A stretch of DNA of 8,755 nucleotides from Desulfuromonadales bacterium (lineage in GTDB: Bacteria; Desulfobacterota; Desulfuromonadia; Desulfuromonadales; BM103). Positions 6,773 through 8,755 of the stretch are shown in pieces. Under the pieces are notes generated by a model. That model had not been told where the DNA came from. It saw nothing but the letters and a program-made list of their open reading frames with translations, and did no database searches. The DNA lies in NCBI GenBank assembly GCA_030614505.1, contig JAUWTX010000063.1:1-8755 (forward strand). The letters are read 5' to 3'. Positions within the stretch are counted from its first letter, which is position 1. Each line of letters begins with the position of its first letter. The position numbers were made by a program, and so were the translations under genes.

Positions 6773-7663
6773 ATGGACCTCGAAGCTTATCTGTATAATC
6801 GTTCGGCTTTGGTCGATCAGGCTTTGGACCGTTGGCTGCCGGCCGAGGGTCTTTTGCCTCTCTCCCTGCATCAGGCGATGCGCTATTCTGTTTTTGCCGG
6901 TGGCAAACGCTTGCGGCCGATCCTGATGATCGCAGCCAGCGAGGCCGTTGGTGGCACAGCGCAGCAGGTCATGCATGCCGCATGTGCCCTGGAGATGATC
7001 CATACTTACTCCCTGGTGCACGATGACCTGCCGGCCATGGATGACGATGATTTTCGCCGTGGTCGGCCAACCAATCACAAAGTTTATGGTGAAGCTACGG
7101 CTGTGCTGGCTGGCGATGCTCTCCTGACCGAAGCCTTTCGACTGCTCGCCGATGCTGAAGCCAACCTGTTGGTTCCGCCTGCAACGGTGCTGAGAGTCAT
7201 TGAGCTAGTTGCCCGATACGCCGGTTCGCAGGGCATGGTCGGTGGACAGGTCGTCGATATGGAGTCAGAGGGTAAAGAGATTGACTTTCCGACCCTGGAA
7301 TATATCCATACCCATAAAACCGGTGGATTGATTCTGGCGTCAGTTCAAGTCGGTGCCATGCTGGGTGGTGCTGATGAAGGGCAATTAGCCGCATTGAGCC
7401 GTTTTGGTGGCGCTGCCGGATTGGCTTTTCAGATCGCAGATGATATTCTGGATGTCGTTGGTGACCAGGCTGAGCTTGGTAAGGCTGTTGGTAGTGATCA
7501 AGCCCGCGGCAAGGCGACTTATCCAGCCCTGCTCGGTATTGCCGAGGCGCGTCAACGGGCCAATGAACTCTGTGATATTGCCGTTGGGTCTCTGGCCCCC
7601 CTGGGAGCTTCTGCGGAAATCCTGCAGTTGTTGGCCCGCTATATTATTGATCGAAGCTCTTGA
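6773..7663 (+). CDS. ispA: Farnesyl diphosphate synthase (polyprenyl synthetase family)
   Basis: The enzyme condenses dimethylallyl and geranyl diphosphate with isopentenyl diphosphate to make farnesyl diphosphate in the cytoplasm. The 296-residue protein shows GGKRLRP (43-49), the first Asp-rich motif DDLPAMD (84-90, followed by two more Asp), RRGRPT (95-100), the GGQ segment (157-159) and the second Asp-rich motif DDILD (223-227), all required for magnesium-diphosphate binding. The two extra residues in the first motif and the aromatic Tyr79 five residues before it are typical of bacterial farnesyl, rather than longer-chain, synthases; a geranylgeranyl product is the main alternative. ATG 6773 is preferred, with GGGAGTGAG (6757-6765) as its ribosome site; GTG 6761 would overlap that site but is possible and adds four residues. 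It is 163 bases after xseB, the widest gap in the operon, and 55 bases before dxs. Confidence 0.95.
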   Translation: MDLEAYLYNRSALVDQALDRWLPAEGLLPLSLHQAMRYSVFAGGKRLRPILMIAASEAVGGTAQQVMHAACALEMIHTYSLVHDDLPAMDDDDFRRGRPTNHKVYGEATAVLAGDALLTEAFRLLADAEANLLVPPATVLRVIELVARYAGSQGMVGGQVVDMESEGKEIDFPTLEYIHTHKTGGLILASVQVGAMLGGADEGQLAALSRFGGAAGLAFQIADDILDVVGDQAELGKAVGSDQARGKATYPALLGIAEARQRANELCDIAVGSLAPLGASAEILQLLARYIIDRSS

Positions 7664-7667
7664 AGCA

Positions 7668-7707
7668 ATATTCTGAATCTGTCAACTCCTCACTGATTCA
7701 GGAATAT
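7668..7707 (+). promoter_or_regulatory. Hairpin in the ispA-dxs gap that covers the dxs ribosome binding site
   Basis: ATATTCTGAATC (7668-7679) pairs with GATTCAGGAATAT (7695-7707), giving 12 base pairs with one bulged G and a 15-base loop. The right arm contains AGGA (7700-7703), the best ribosome binding site for dxs. The left arm begins 5 bases after the ispA stop (7661-7663), so a ribosome ending ispA would physically cover part of it and could open the stem. No T-run follows, so it does not look like an intrinsic terminator. The structure is seen in the sequence; a role in translational coupling or temperature response is inferred. Confidence 0.5.
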
Positions 7708-7718
7708 ATGTGGTGAAC

Positions 7719-8755
7719 ATGTCCAAGATATTAAAGAAGAAAAACCCCGTAGCAGCACTGAAAGAACTTCCTGAAGAAGATTTGCCGCAGCTTGCCGAAG
7801 AGCTTCGGGACGTTATTGTCAATACCGTAGCCAAGACCGGTGGACATCTGGCCAGTTCACTTGGAGTAGTAGAGCTGACTATTGCTTTGCACCGGGTCTT
7901 CAACACTCCCAAGGATAAAATTGTCTGGGATGTTGGTCATCAGGCTTATGCCCACAAGCTTTTGACAGGCCGCTACGCGCGATTCAATACCTTGCGACAG
8001 TTGAATGGTCTCAGTGGTTTTCCCAAGCGCAGTGAGAGCCCCCATGATTGTTTTGACGTAGGTCACTCCAGTACTTCGATTGCTGCTGCTCTAGGTATGG
8101 CGACAGCTCGCGATGCCAAAGGTGGAGATGAGAAGGTCGTCGCAATTATAGGTGACGGTTCTTTGACCGCCGGCCTGGCTTTCGAGTCTCTGAATCAGGC
8201 GGGTCATCTCAAAAAAAATCTGCTCGTTATCCTGAATGATAACGAGATGTCGATTTCACCGAATGTCGGTGCACTCTCATCGTTTTTTAGCCGACAGCTG
8301 ACATCTGACTTTTTTGTGCGCCTGAAGCGGGAAACGGAGAACTTTCTCGACAGCGTCCCGAAAATTGGCAAAGACCTCAGGCGCCTGGCGAAAAAAGCAG
8401 AAGAGGCGGTTAAAGGTTTTCTGACACCCGGTATGCTCTTCGAAGCGTTTGATTTTGATTATGTCGGCCCGATTGATGGCCACAAACTCGAAGAGCTGAT
8501 TCAAACCCTGGAAAATATCACCAATATGGACGGCCCGGTCCTGATGCATGTGGTCACCAAGAAAGGCAAGGGCTATCCTCCTGCCGAAGAGAACCCACAT
8601 ATCTATCATGGTGTCGGGCCATTTGACCCGGTGACTGGTAAAGTAAAGAAAGGGCGCAGCGGTCCTCCCAGTTATACCTCTGTCTTTGGCGAGACTTTGA
8701 CTGAACTGGCAGAAGAAGATGACCGCATTGTCGCAATTACGGCGGCCATGCTGGA
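7719..8755 (+). CDS. dxs: 1-deoxy-D-xylulose-5-phosphate synthase, N-terminal part (3' partial)
   Basis: Dxs is a thiamine diphosphate enzyme that joins pyruvate and glyceraldehyde-3-phosphate, the first and often rate-limiting step of the MEP isoprenoid pathway. The 345 complete codons cover the N-terminal ThDP domain: GGHLASSLGVVEL (41-53, His43), WDVGHQAYAHK (70-80), DVGHSSTS (113-120) and the GDG(145-147)...NDN(173-175) cofactor motif, followed by YVGPIDGH (248-255) and KGKGYPPAE (282-290). The window ends after AITAAML; its last two bases, GA, begin the codon aligned with the catalytic glutamate (Glu370 in E. coli). About half of the usual 620-640 residues is missing. The start is uncertain: ATG 7719 gives family-like N-terminal length, but AGGA at 7700-7703 is better spaced for in-frame GTG 7710 or 7713. 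It is downstream of ispA, so precursor supply and use are coupled. Confidence 0.95.
   Translation, partial: MSKILKKKNPVAALKELPEEDLPQLAEELRDVIVNTVAKTGGHLASSLGVVELTIALHRVFNTPKDKIVWDVGHQAYAHKLLTGRYARFNTLRQLNGLSGFPKRSESPHDCFDVGHSSTSIAAALGMATARDAKGGDEKVVAIIGDGSLTAGLAFESLNQAGHLKKNLLVILNDNEMSISPNVGALSSFFSRQLTSDFFVRLKRETENFLDSVPKIGKDLRRLAKKAEEAVKGFLTPGMLFEAFDFDYVGPIDGHKLEELIQTLENITNMDGPVLMHVVTKKGKGYPPAEENPHIYHGVGPFDPVTGKVKKGRSGPPSYTSVFGETLTELAEEDDRIVAITAAML

Overview
The window looks like ordinary chromosome from a Gram-negative bacterium. Gene content and protein style best fit a Desulfuromonadales-type organism (Desulfuromonas, Pelobacter or Geobacter relatives). This taxonomic call is an inference from a remembered gene neighbourhood and the moderate GC content, not from a database search. 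Coding density is high, and no gap between genes exceeds 300 bases. I see no rRNA, tRNA, CRISPR array, prophage or complete insertion sequence.

Layout. (1) Positions 1-2758, plus strand, form an envelope cluster: the 3' end of an EnvC-like murein hydrolase activator with a degenerate LytM domain, an S41 carboxy-terminal processing protease (CtpA type), and a membrane-anchored divergent polysaccharide deacetylase (YibQ/DUF610 type). (2) Positions 2760-4160, minus strand, hold one ParA/MinD-type ATPase with an unusual cysteine-containing C-terminal half. It converges on the deacetylase gene with a single base between stop codons, and a strong sigma70-like promoter lies upstream of it. (3) Positions 4252-8755, plus strand, form a probable operon: xseA, a secreted M23 peptidase with a complete zinc site, xseB, a farnesyl diphosphate synthase (ispA) and the first part of dxs, which runs off the end.

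How the genes fit together. XseA and XseB are the two subunits of exonuclease VII. Dxs makes 1-deoxyxylulose-5-phosphate, the entry point of the MEP pathway, and IspA makes farnesyl diphosphate, the precursor of undecaprenyl phosphate and quinone side chains. The envelope genes at both ends of the window act on or near peptidoglycan, whose synthesis needs the lipid carrier derived from that isoprenoid pathway.

Most of the window is well-known housekeeping biology, and I did not find a clear new system. The items most worth a second look are the ParA-like ATPase with its uncharacterised C-terminal domain, an 88-bp imperfect palindrome between xseB and ispA that resembles a small non-autonomous mobile element, a hairpin between ispA and dxs that would hide the dxs ribosome binding site, and a 14-bp tandem duplication that supplies the stop codon of the ParA-like gene.
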